Positions 40,801-50,219 of a stretch of DNA of 64,000 bases are shown in pieces. The notes below the pieces were generated by a model. It made no database searches, was not told the DNA's origin, and worked only from the letters and a program-made list of their open reading frames with translations. Positions within the stretch are counted from its first letter, which is position 1, and every line of letters starts with the position of its first letter. The position numbers were made by a program, and so were the translations under genes. The stretch comes from Echinococcus granulosus (Eukaryota; Platyhelminthes; Cestoda; Cyclophyllidea; Taeniidae): positions 307,370 to 371,369 of the forward strand of contig NW_020170403.1 in NCBI RefSeq assembly GCF_000524195.1. The letters are read 5' to 3'.

Positions 40801-41183
40801 ATGGACTGCAGTTGTAGTCAAGTAAATAATAAGTAATTTTAGATACCTTCTCTGCCACTTAACATTCATTTCAAAGTAATGCATAATTTACGTTAAATAA
40901 AGGATTAAACGGGCCATAACATTGAGCGCCACGGGAGCGCCAATTGCCACTTCCTACAATACTATGTGATTTTGCAAAATAAATTAACAGGTTAGAAATG
41001 GGAAGCGGCCCGAACCAAATAAAACACACTAGCAAACCCGGAACAGTGTGAAGAATATATTAAAGTATGGCTTACCCGATGAAACGTCTTCGACTGAGGA
41101 CTGGGTTGCGCGATTTCCTAATTTTTAAAGTTCCCAAAGTTAGATAGATGTACCTTACCTTGAGAGGAATGCTTCTGACCCAT
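13888..41183 (-). CDS. SLC44A: Choline transporter-like protein (SLC44 family), complete, 21 coding exons
   Basis: Multi-pass membrane transporter of the choline transporter-like family, closest in motifs to SLC44A2/4. Coding exons on the minus strand: 41159-41183, 41076-41117, 39514-39565, 39372-39445, 39224-39299, 38944-39031, 38713-38835, 37864-37903, 32492-32588, 32000-32083, 29341-29453, 25423-25545, 25241-25340, 24893-25112, 24755-24807, 21459-21855, 17866-17939, 16262-16332, 15626-15726, 14661-14745 and 13888-13994. All phases agree, giving 2145 nt (714 residues plus TAA); SLC44A2 is about 706. The N-terminus carries PVKNRSCTD before TM1 (about 43-63). A long Cys-containing extracellular loop follows (about 65-220, with CGVDYP, VSSCPNYTW and FRRC). 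The core has IGEASKAIGY, NTGSLALGS, CLWCLEKFLRFLNKNAYIM and a C-terminal CEDLERNDGTAEKPYFM. Exon 1 (8 codons) is followed by a 41-nt intron that must be removed, because read-through meets TAG. The loop before NTGSLALGS diverges from the usual conserved sequence. The substrate (choline) is inferred from the family. Confidence 0.93.
14746..15625 (-). other. SLC44 intron 19
   Basis: 880-bp intron between exons 19 and 20. No repeat or RNA gene was recognised; opposing short open frames are chance. Confidence 0.7.
16333..17865 (-). other. SLC44 intron 17, containing one arm of an inverted repeat
   Basis: 1.5-kb intron. Its upper part holds a repeat (about 17617-17790) whose reverse complement recurs at 24028-24200. 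The remainder shows nothing recognisable. Confidence 0.7.
17617..17790 (+). repeat. Dispersed repeat, arm 1 of an inverted pair
   Basis: About 170 bp that match the reverse complement of 24028-24200 closely by eye. The best block is CTCTATCCCTTAGATGCAAT followed by TTTTTGTTTCCCACTTTCCC. It lies in SLC44 intron 17, just downstream of exon 17. Confidence 0.75.
17940..21458 (-). other. SLC44 intron 16
   Basis: 3.5-kb intron. It includes a copy of a short motif (TCACATATGTGTAACGCTGG, from 19855) shared with 24482, 56678 and 58865. No coding or RNA gene was recognised. Confidence 0.65.
21856..24754 (-). other. SLC44 intron 15
   Basis: 2.9-kb intron holding repeat arm 2 at 24028-24200 and the motif GTCACATATGTGTGACGCTGG from 24483. 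Otherwise AT-rich and unremarkable. Confidence 0.65.
24028..24200 (-). repeat. Dispersed repeat, arm 2 of an inverted pair
   Basis: Reverse-oriented copy of the repeat at 17617-17790, located in SLC44 intron 15. On the minus strand it carries CTCTATCCCTTAGGTGCAAT and the following pyrimidine run with few differences. Both copies are diverged, so this is an older interspersed family rather than a recent duplication. Confidence 0.75.
25546..29340 (-). other. SLC44 intron 11, host of a degraded Ty3/gypsy element
   Basis: 3.8-kb intron whose middle (about 26460-28650) is retrotransposon-derived and noticeably more GC-rich than the flanks. The outer parts show no gene. Confidence 0.7.
26462..28650 (-). 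mobile_element. Degenerate Ty3/gypsy LTR retrotransposon, internally deleted
   Basis: On the minus strand, broken segments keep the order of a gypsy polyprotein. Gag-like sequence lies at about 28170-28650 and ends in a damaged CCHC-knuckle-like stretch. An aspartic-protease stretch with the LDTAS active-site motif lies at about 27780-27960. An H2C2-type integrase N-terminal segment lies at about 27190-27450 (HTDHSGV, HCQ). The integrase core with its MDNET aspartate lies at about 26850-27150, and integrase C-terminal traces run to 26462. Stops and frameshifts separate the pieces, and there is no room or motif for reverse transcriptase or RNase H between protease and integrase. It is a non-functional relic in the same orientation as its host gene. 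I did not identify its LTRs. Family assignment rests on domain order and motifs only. Confidence 0.75.
29454..31999 (-). other. SLC44 intron 10
   Basis: 2.5-kb intron, AT-rich, with no recognisable repeat or gene. Confidence 0.65.
33089..33267 (+). repeat. Left LTR of TRIM copy A
   Basis: 179 bp, TGTAAT...CTACA, matching the right LTR and the LTRs at 41.6, 43.1, 52.6, 53.5 and 55.2 kb. The shared core includes a GTAGCCCCTC block and an AAGCCTCGGGG block. Confidence 0.7.
33962..34142 (+). repeat. Right LTR of TRIM copy A
   Basis: About 180 bp starting TATAAT just after the purine tract and ending TCACA. The ATCTGTACGTAGACAATATA block aligns with copy B's left LTR. Confidence 0.62.
39566..41075 (-). 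other. SLC44 intron 2
   Basis: 1.5-kb intron between the second and third coding exons. Nothing recognisable; open frames on the plus strand near 39.8-40.8 kb carry no motif. Confidence 0.65.
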
Positions 41184-41598
41184 GCAATAAAACCGATCAA
41201 CTTGGTCAAATACTCGAAACTTGAAGAATCGCCACAACCGACGAATCAAGAATGCGTTGGTCGTAGGACTAAACAATAAGTATGTTTGAAGGATATCATC
41301 AAATACTGAAAGTAAACTAGCCACTTAATTCAAAAACGATAAATTAGAATATTTTTTGGCTTCATTTATAGGGATTTGTAGCAAAACAAGTCCAATTACT
41401 TACGCATCGTGAATAATCTAATAGGCGGCACAATTTTCCAGCCATTGTAACGTGTGACACTTAAAGAATATGAATAGTCAGCATGTGATAGTATAGATTT
41501 ACACTAATTTACTGTTTTCTTTAACACTTAAACAAAATAAGACATAAAACCAGGGTAGAATATGTATATTAAATATGCAGAAGAACCCGGGGATCCTG

Positions 41599-41788
41599 GT
41601 GTAATGCGGTGGTTTTTTATCTCTCGGCATTGGTAAAGAGCCACTTTTGAATCAGTCTTTGTACTAAGCCGAGTGGGCTGGCCTTCGGGTCATGGCAGTA
41701 GCCAAAATACCCCCTCTGTGCTGAATATATATGTCCTGCCCGAGTATTTTGTGTTCGTTTGTCTTCAGGGAAGTCTAGGGACTCTACA
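41599..41788 (+). repeat. TRIM-family LTR C
   Basis: 190 bp, TGTAATGCGG...CTACA, followed by TGGCATGGCTTAG, again a TGG primer-site-like start. It aligns well with LTR D through GAGCCACTTTTG. The interior after the primer site is not recognisably that of copies A and B, so this is a left LTR with a lost or unrelated body. It lies about 0.4 kb upstream of the SLC44 ATG. Confidence 0.65.
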
Positions 41789-43105
41789 CTGGCATGGCTT
41801 AGATACCTACTCACTCGGCTAAGATAAAAAGGCCAAGATGCAAAGTAGACCCCATACCAAAGCCAATATATTTTATCATCCAATGCAGCGCAAAGTCACT
41901 CTCCTATTATGAGCGTCGTCCCCTACGCTCCCTTTGGTCAGCCTCTCACGTCAGCCACCAAAACGTAATCAGTGCCGTAAGGCAACACCCAAAAACCAAC
42001 CTTGGCAGTCACCCAAACTTATGCATGTAAGAAAATACTTGAATAAGAAGTCACTGAACTTCCTTGGCAATTCTTTTGGGTCCGGGATTCCATCCTTAAT
42101 GAGACGTGCATTGGTAGAGGGGGTAATGTACTGGCCAGCACTTGTGTTTATAGGTGGGCGCAAGAACACTGGGCCAAAGACATAAGTATAGACGGGGCTC
42201 GTAGGTCTCCTCATCACTGGTCCTCATATCCTTAGAACTTCCAGGTTGGTTTAATTTTAAAATGCTTGTTAGGGCGAGTAAATGGGAGAAATCAGTACTG
42301 ACTTTAGTGGGGTGGGATTACGCAACCGCTCTCCGGTTCGCTGGACGTTGACCCCTTAGTCACCAGGTTCGTTCCATATCCACGCCTCTTCCCCGGAAGG
42401 TACATTAAAACAACGTAAGTATTACGTAGGCATGTATCAAGGAACATAACTGATTATAGGTGCGTTGGGTAGGGTGTTATTTCCATACCTTCTCTTTACG
42501 TTGTCTTCACTTTAGACCTGCCCAATATCGTCAATCATGATTCTCTTTAGCTGGTAGGGAAGTGGAGGTGTCGCGTTTCCATGTATTTAACATCTTCATG
42601 AAAGCGTGGTAGACATCTTCGTGACAATACCAATTTGAGTGGTCAACGGGTAGTGACGTCTCTTTTTTATTAACCATTTTAGCAGGACACGGAAATGGGT
42701 AAGCTGTCATAGGTAAGCGGAAGAATAGATGTCTTTTAGGATGGGGTCCGCTTTCCGATATCTTAAATATAGAGCTCCGAGACCTCCCGAAAGTGGCAAG
42801 AAGACATGATATTCGAGTAGAATACACACTTAAACCACAGTAGGTTTTGGAGCTACTACATAGCCCGGAGGACAGCCTGTCTGGCGAAAATACAATAATG
42901 GCGACTCAAAAAAGGCTTGCTGCCAAAACCAAAACTTACAAACTAATGCATCACAAACGTACTATCTTAACTTTTAGTCGATTAGGTAGCGACTTAATGA
43001 TAAGTTGCTTAAGGATAGCTTTGGATACATCCTGGTCGTTGCTGATTAAAATAAAGTCACTTCGTCATCAAATACCTCTTATTCGTAAAATATCCAGAGC
43101 ATGAT

Positions 43106-43302
43106 TGTGGCGTCTCGAGACTCCTCGAAGACGAGTGAAGACAAAGTACTCCTTTAAAATATGTATTCAGGGCAGGAAAGGTGTCTGGGCTATTGGCATG
43201 GCCCGAAAGGCCAGACCACCCAGCGAGGTACAAGAGGGCTAATTCAAAGTACCAAAAGTGGCACCTCACTAGTACCGAGGGATAAACCACTATCGTATTA
43301 CA
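43106..43302 (-). repeat. TRIM-family LTR D (solo)
   Basis: On the minus strand it runs TGTAATACG...CCACA, about 197 bp, and is the closest relative of LTR C. No interior or partner LTR was found nearby, so it is probably a solo LTR. Confidence 0.62.
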
Positions 43303-44444
43303 TTGCAAACAATGTAATAACTGGATGTCAAGCGCGAATTAAGCTTTGGCGCTTTGATACTCATAAAGCGAGTCCAGCGCTTTCCTTTACTGCCTCTGCT
43401 ATAGCGCACTTTGAAGAAGAGGATTGTTTACTTAAGGACGTCTTTTTGAGAACTACTGCAAGTGTGTAAAATTTACCAAATTTAGAGTAGATCGGTGTTT
43501 GTGTCCTCTTCAGAGGCCAGTGATGTCATCTCACCTTGGTCTCTCCTCACTTAGAGAAGCACCTATCTAAACGTGTCTTACATTTGTGCTTGAGCTGAAC
43601 TTTAAAAATCCTGATGGTTTCCACTCCTATTTGATTACACATTCATGGAATGCACTTTATAGGCAAGGGGCGATAAGCGATCATAAATCCTGTTTTAAGA
43701 GGTATGTAATCCTTATTCAAGATAAAAGCCGAGCGTTAAGTAATCATAATTCTTATCACTGTATCCCATTAAAATAATAATAATAATAAAGAGGGACTTC
43801 ATCTAATCAGTCCAGTAGCTTCAAGTGAATGAAGGCCAAGGCAAAAGAGGTGCACTTTGAGTCTCCTACACTATAGCAGTAAAGTCTGTATCACAGTTAC
43901 TTGGTGAAAAGCAAGCACTTAAGCCATTTTTCGCATGCTTACAAAATCATATTAACAGATGACGTATTACAATGGCACAATTATGCTCCTAGTATGTGTA
44001 TTTTTTATCAGTAATATAAGACAAAATTTATAATTTAACTATAGTATTGCAAATATTGCTTTGATTCATATCCAGAATATCACTGCACGAGATTACTTTG
44101 GGGTTAACTGTGCAGCAATTTGCATCCCTGTAGCATCGAGCATGGCCAGACCATTTAACCTCTTAGCTTCTCTCAGCGCTTCCCGTTTAGAATAATTTTG
44201 AGCTTTTTATACGACATTGCATTGGCCTTAGAGGTAACTAGTGAAATATTATGTCAAATCAACAACAATTTCGTTGTTTTAGACAACTGATCTCTCCGGC
44301 GCTTTTACCTAGTGTTCGTTACGGGCTTCTGAGGTTGTGGCATTAAATGCCTTTTTCGTGACTCACCATACAACTACTTCGCCTTTATCACTTATTTCGT
44401 TTATCTTTCGGTTTTTTAGCTTTTCGCTGATCATCATGCCTATA

Positions 44445-47400
44445 ATGCCTATGTTTAATAAGCATAAGCAGCCTCGAGAACACATTGCCGTAATTTATGA
44501 TAGCTTATTGGTAAGCTAGTATTTTAAAACTCGACCCACTCATCTTTAGGTACTCGATAATGTCAATAAAAACGATAAGGAAAGACGGAAAGCTGTGGAG
44601 GAGATCGCAAGAGCACTAAGCTCCTTGAAAGAAGCTCTTGTGGAACGGTCTGATTCTCGTGTCTCCGGGAAGGACAAAGATACTGAATTTTCGAACGCAG
44701 AGAGGGCGCGTATAAGCGAAATAATATCTGAAGTTACCCAAGAAATTATTAACCGCGATATGGTTCCACTCATTCTCGCTCATCTCGATGCCATAGAATT
44801 TGAGGTATGGAAGTTCGCGAATTGGTCAGATCTTTGTGTAGAGTTGTAAGCAAATTGTCGAACTTTTTGGTCACATTCTTCGCAAACCTGCACGTCCATT
44901 CAATCCTATGGTTCGGTACCTTTGCGAACATCCTGAAATACTGGCCACTCTTCTTAAAGGCTATAATACACCTGAGACCGCCATCCACTTTGGAGCTGTG
45001 AGTTTACTAGCTTAAAATGCTGCATGACAATTGTGTAATTGTCGTAAACCTTGGTTATTTATGATGTTTATTTTGCGCGTTTTGCACAGATATTGCGAGA
45101 TGCCTGTCGGAACGAGAACATAACAAAGCTGGTCCTGGGTTCGCCCGGTTTCTATGATCTCTTTGGGCACGTACAAGGCACTGCATTTGATATCAGCTCC
45201 GATGCCTTTGCGACCCTCCGGGACCTGCTAACTCGACACAAGCCTGAGGTGGCAGACTTCCTTATAAATAACTACGACGTCTTTTTCAAGCATTACCTCA
45301 CTATGCTCACTTCTGAGAACTACGTCACCAAGCGTCAGGCTCTGAAGGTAATGCCCACAGTTGGTATATCGACCACCAAAATATATGCACTGAATTCTGG
45401 CATTGTTCGTTTATTCATGCACGTGCCCACTCACACTTTCACCCACGCATCCGCATGGTTTTCAGGACTGGGTGAACTTTCAATAGGTGCCACTCCTTAT
45501 CGACATTTGTTTGCCCTCTAATATACTCTCTTTCAGACATTTGGGTGTGGGTAATTACATACTTACATGCCTTTAAATACTCTTGGTCATGTGTCGTTTA
45601 TGTGTATTAATGTTTGATAATCAAACACGCGCCAGCATTACATGGTGGAATTGTCAAGGAGCTGGCTTGTCACTTTTCTCTGGGCTGTCCGGGTTCGTAT
45701 TGTTAGCCCCCTTTTTCTGTTGCACCAGTTTAAGGTGGTCTAATGTCTCGTTTAATAGCATTTTTTTGAATTAATAGCCGTAACAGTGCCTCATATTTGG
45801 TACTTCGAAAGGCAATAATGTGATTATATTAATTCATTCGCAACAAAGCCTCTCTCGAATTGGCCGTTTTTGTTTGTATCGGGTCACCTGTGTGGAACCA
45901 CACTTTCGCAGTTCCCACTGGTGCTAAGCTTCAAAAAGATGTTGGCTTTTTAATAGTGCGTTGTTGAATCCTTTTCGCTCGCTTAGAAGTAATTGGAATT
46001 TTCTCGCGTGACTTATAAGACATAAAACCTGCCTGATTGACATGATTTTGCCGCATTGCTTTTATATTTGGTGCTTATGAATTCTAGAATTCCCTATTAC
46101 AGAAGAGTAACTCACCTTTGTACCACTTCTCTTAAACGGTGATAAATCGCAATACCTTATTAGTACATGTTACTCACGTAATCCTGTAGCACGTATCTTG
46201 GCTTTATTTGAAGAAAATCGACTGAGATACTCCCACCGCAATTGTGATTTATTTTCAATTGTCGAGTTTTATGGCGTTACTTTGTAGTGAGAAATCACGA
46301 AATATGTGAGTGCTGTACTTTTTTTCTCTATGTGACTGTTTTAAACCGTGCCTAGCACTTGCGAATGAGCTCACTAATCGTAATGCCGCCTTCGTCTTTT
46401 ATCGGGGTGTGCTCTGTTTGTCTTCATATTCGAATGTGAAGTTATTTTTTTCGCCGCAAAATCGAAATTGTTGAGTAGTGTTGATTTTTGGTTTGCTGCT
46501 TTTCACTCTGTGTTTCCAAATGAGGGCTCTAGTATCGACCTCTCATTTTTATCGTACCCTCGTGAGCCAATAGTCCTGACAATATTGTATTCTTGCTTGA
46601 CTTTCGGAGTTCGCTTCCTATTGGTCAATTCACTCAATTGCACTTTCCTGCTTTAGCCACGAAAGCGTAGATTACCGAAATGGGCTTGTTTTTGCCGATG
46701 CATACCACTTCAGTCCAATTAATTTGTTTAATGGGAAAAGAGTTTTCGTACGTAGTCATGATCACTGGGTCAGCAATTTACTAAACTCTGGTTCCCTCAA
46801 AAGCATGGCGTTTGTTAAATTAACCGATGAGGCTTAAATCGTGCGTACGTATGTGCGCTCGTTTCCGGTTTCGCTTGTGCTGGGAGAATATTCACATGAC
46901 TGTAGGTAGTTTGTGGGACTCATGAAGTTTCTTAATTCACGAATCAAATGTCACATTCGGATAGCACAGGTAGTAACTGGTCCTTAATGTTTCGATCTTA
47001 GTATGACGCTTATCATTCAATCAATTTTATTTATATGTTACACTCAAGTTACCACAGGTACCTAGTCTAATCATAATCTAACAGATCTATTCTAACAATC
47101 TCGATCGTCCAGCCATAGCAGTCTTTACCTCTTTTGAGGCGTCACATCTAACGAGAGCGGGTGTGGGTTGTCAGATTACTAGTCATGCCTTCATTGTCGA
47201 TATAGCTGCTTTTGTACTTTCCGCGACTATCTATTGTACTGCCTATAAAAAATCATGTCATTCATTCACTTCTTATCCGTCTTTCTATGTACTTTTCTAC
47301 AGTGCCCAAGTTGATGCTGCACAACAGAAGTCTGAAAGTTGTCTTTTTATAAGCATATTGAGGGGCACAGGGGCCATCGTCGCAGATTATAATAGAATAA

Positions 47401-50219
47401 GTGTGTTTGCTCTTTGCTTTATTGTCACCAAGGCCTTACCAACATGATTTTTTCTTGTAGCTCTTGGGAGAGCTCCTACTGGACCGTCACAACAGCGAGA
47501 TAATGAACCGGTACATTGCTGACCCTGAGAACCTCAAGCTTATGATGAATCTGCTCAAAAGCAAGGAGAAACAAATTGCTTTTGAAACGTTCCACTGTTT
47601 TAAGGTAGGTCCGTCTCACGTTTTCACTCCAAAGTTCACATCGACTTTACAGTCATATTTGGGCAGTCGACGGGGAAGGAGGTTCGCATTGCACAAATAG
47701 CCGAGAGTACCAACCTTCAAAGTCGCTTCACTCTAAAGACTTGTGTCATCAGCGATTATTGCGCTTACACTTTTTTTCTGTTTTATTCACGTTTCATTTG
47801 CTACATCACATGCCATTAAATCGGGTTCAAATGTGGTGATGTACACGACCTTATGGTTTCACGGCGTTCGTGCCATAATCAGTAGTCGAGAAAATATCCA
47901 TATTTTAAATAGTCCATTTATTACTGTCAAATACACCAGTTTCAAATTGCCTTATGGGGTAATGAAATCCCTCGAGCACAAGTGAGGCGATGGACGAATA
48001 TCATTGCCACACACACCTATAACCATATAGTCATTCGCATGGTACTGTAAATGCATTCTCACTCGCACATAGACGCTTTTGCTGAAATGCCTCTCTGGTG
48101 ATTCACTTGTGTGTACTTGTGCGTACATGTGTTTGTGCGACAGCCTTAACGAATTTGAGAACTTTAGTAGTACGTTCTTTCGTCCTTGGAAAAGTGTCCC
48201 AGACACCGTGCCTAATTCTCGTTAATCCAGCATTACTCATTCTTTCGGGGCCTGCTGCAACAGGCGCCCATCCAGTTTGAGCCTGGGTATCTTTCAATAG
48301 CAAACCTTTTCCAGCTATTTTCATGTCTTAATATAATAAAACCACTTTGGAAGAAAATTTCATCTGGGGCTTTATAGTCCATCGGAGGATTAGAGGTAAC
48401 GTGTTTTTCACTCTTCATTTGTCATCTTTGTTGATCTGATGAATTGTAACGTTTATTTCTTTGCTTCTTATCACTATCGTTCCTTCCCATGGCTGTAGTT
48501 GTTTTGATGATGAAGTGTTGTTTATGCCTTTTGTTTAGTAAAATGTGCGAATTCGTAACGAAAATTGGCTTAAATTTTCAAGTGATTTATAACCCTCAAG
48601 CAGTTACTCTTAAAAGCCGCTGCGTTGCACGCTACCAAAACACACTTCGCTAGCCCTTCCAGCATATTGCCGTGGGTGGCGTGTGGAAACTGCTCTCTGT
48701 AAACCAGGTGGTCGGGTTGCCTGCCTTTGATTGGGAAGCTCTCCACTTCTGATGTTGGAAACAATGCGAGAGAGATTCAGCACGCTATTTTGAGCAGAAC
48801 TTCGTTGCTCTCTACGTCATTGCTCCTTGTGCTTACCCAGCTCTGTCGGGTCAGAAAACATTGGTTCGTTTTGACCATTAGAGAAAATAACTTTCTTTCC
48901 CTCATTATATACTTCTACTTGCTGATTATATGAATGTCTTGGCATTTGCATATTACTTTGAGTTCTTGTGAGGAAAGGAGAAGCCTTAGTGAAATTGGAT
49001 GTAATTTTTAATTTGTAAAATATTTTAATGCGAGCTCCTGAATTCTACATCACACTGTTAGATTCCAGCTATTTGTCGAGGTACTCACTACGCTTTTGGG
49101 GTTAGTGCTTTTACCTCCATTACCATCTGATTTCGTTATCTTTAAGTGTCTGGCCCACTATCAGGATTACAATTGCGGACGAATGGGAATTTTTCAAAAC
49201 ATCATTACTCACGCCGTTCCTTGATGTTTTTGATCCTCTGAATGGCTGTGTCAATTTGTTCCACGACGGAAATTGTTTTAAAGTAACGCGTTCCAGTCTG
49301 GTGTTCATTATTTCATTGTCTTTTGGCGACGGCGCTTCAGCTTAATCTCTTCGTTAGTAAAAAAGAAGCTTAAATCTGAAGTTCATCTCTATTAAGACGT
49401 CTTGGATATACTTAATTGCTTGGACTTTTACGCAGCATGCATTGTAATGCACTCATCAACGTGTTCAAAATACTTCCATTCTGCTCCCTTGGTTCACTGT
49501 TGATTTTTGTAGCTTTTAAGGTGTATACACCGCTTTCACCTCACCCACTTTTATCCTTTATCACTTCAGTCTCGGCTCAGGTCTATGACTGGCTAATGTT
49601 TAAGGATAAAATTGCCTGTAAGAACAGAATCCCTTGCGCCATCATCAACTAGTTACCGCCTCACCAGTCAAGCACTAACATCACTGAAGGTCTCTACAGC
49701 TGCCCCGGTAGCAAAGATCCCTGAAGCGTTAACGTTTTCAAAGACGCACACTACATCTACACAGCAACGACAAGAGCCCTGAAAATCAAGGGATTATTAC
49801 TACTTCCGATGTTAAGCTATCAGAGGCAAGCTGAATTCCATAGTCCAGCTCTTCTGTTATTCTAATGTGTTACCAATTTTTCTTGTATACATCACTTTTA
49901 TTCAAACGTGGCACATACGTGTGGCTTACAGACACAAATAAGAGAATCGGTTCGTCACATATCTTTTTAGCATTTAAAGCCAATATCTTCCGGGAAATCG
50001 GATATTTTTTATGCTTAGTGATTTGCCAACTTGCAGGTGTTCGTGGCGAGTCCGACAAAGTCAAGACCGGTGCACATGATTCTCTACCAGAATCGGGATA
50101 AATTGATCTCCTTCCTAGAAAACTTCCAAAACGATCGACAGGATGACATGCAGTTCAATGACGAGAAGAAATACCTCATCAAGCAGATAATGGAATTGCG
50201 GCCTCTCGCACCGCTGTGA
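44445..50219 (+). CDS. CAB39: MO25 / calcium-binding protein 39, complete, six coding exons
   Basis: Scaffold protein of the LKB1-STRAD-MO25 kinase complex and activator of germinal-centre kinases; cytosolic, built of helical repeats. Exons: 44445-44510, 44550-44804, 44842-44997, 45090-45347, 47461-47604 and 50037-50219. All are phase 0, 1062 nt in total, 353 residues against about 341 in vertebrates. The start chosen is the ATG at 44445 (MPMFNKHK), matching the family's MPF...K.HK beginning; an in-frame ATG at 44436 would add three residues. Family motifs are clear: IEFE at the end of exon 2, [20 protein letters not shown] and [11 protein letters not shown] in exon 4, [11 protein letters not shown] and NLKLMMNLL in exon 5, and [15 protein letters not shown] and [13 protein letters not shown] in exon 6. 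The 5' segment before the first conserved helix and the spacer at residues 50-75 are the least conserved parts. Introns 1 and 2 are only 39 and 37 nt, while introns 4 and 5 exceed 2 kb. No break or missing segment was seen. Confidence 0.96.
45348..47460 (+). other. CAB39 intron 4
   Basis: 2.1-kb intron, T-rich on the sense strand, with GTAATG donor and TTTCTTGTAG acceptor. No gene or repeat was recognised. Confidence 0.75.
47605..50036 (+). other. CAB39 intron 5
   Basis: 2.4-kb intron with GTAGGT donor and TTGCAG acceptor. A GT/GC-alternating stretch lies at about 48107-48140. Nothing else stands out. Confidence 0.75.

Larger units (their letters stand above)
41184..44444. other. Divergent intergenic region between SLC44 and CAB39
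   Basis: 3.3 kb separating two genes transcribed away from each other, so both promoters should lie here. It holds two TRIM-family LTRs in opposite orientation (41599-41788 and 43106-43302) and an AAT microsatellite at about 43774-43789. An acceptor-like TTTTTTAG at about 44413-44420 hints at a CAB39 5' UTR intron. Confidence 0.6.

Noticed and set aside
41617..41883. 88-codon minus-strand open frame with GYCHDP-like sequence similar to frames at 43.2, 53.5 and 55.3 kb
   Set aside because: The similarity is explained by shared LTR DNA of the TRIM family; the frames are not conserved between copies.
43774..43789. AAT trinucleotide run
   Set aside because: Five units only; a trivial microsatellite with no further structure.
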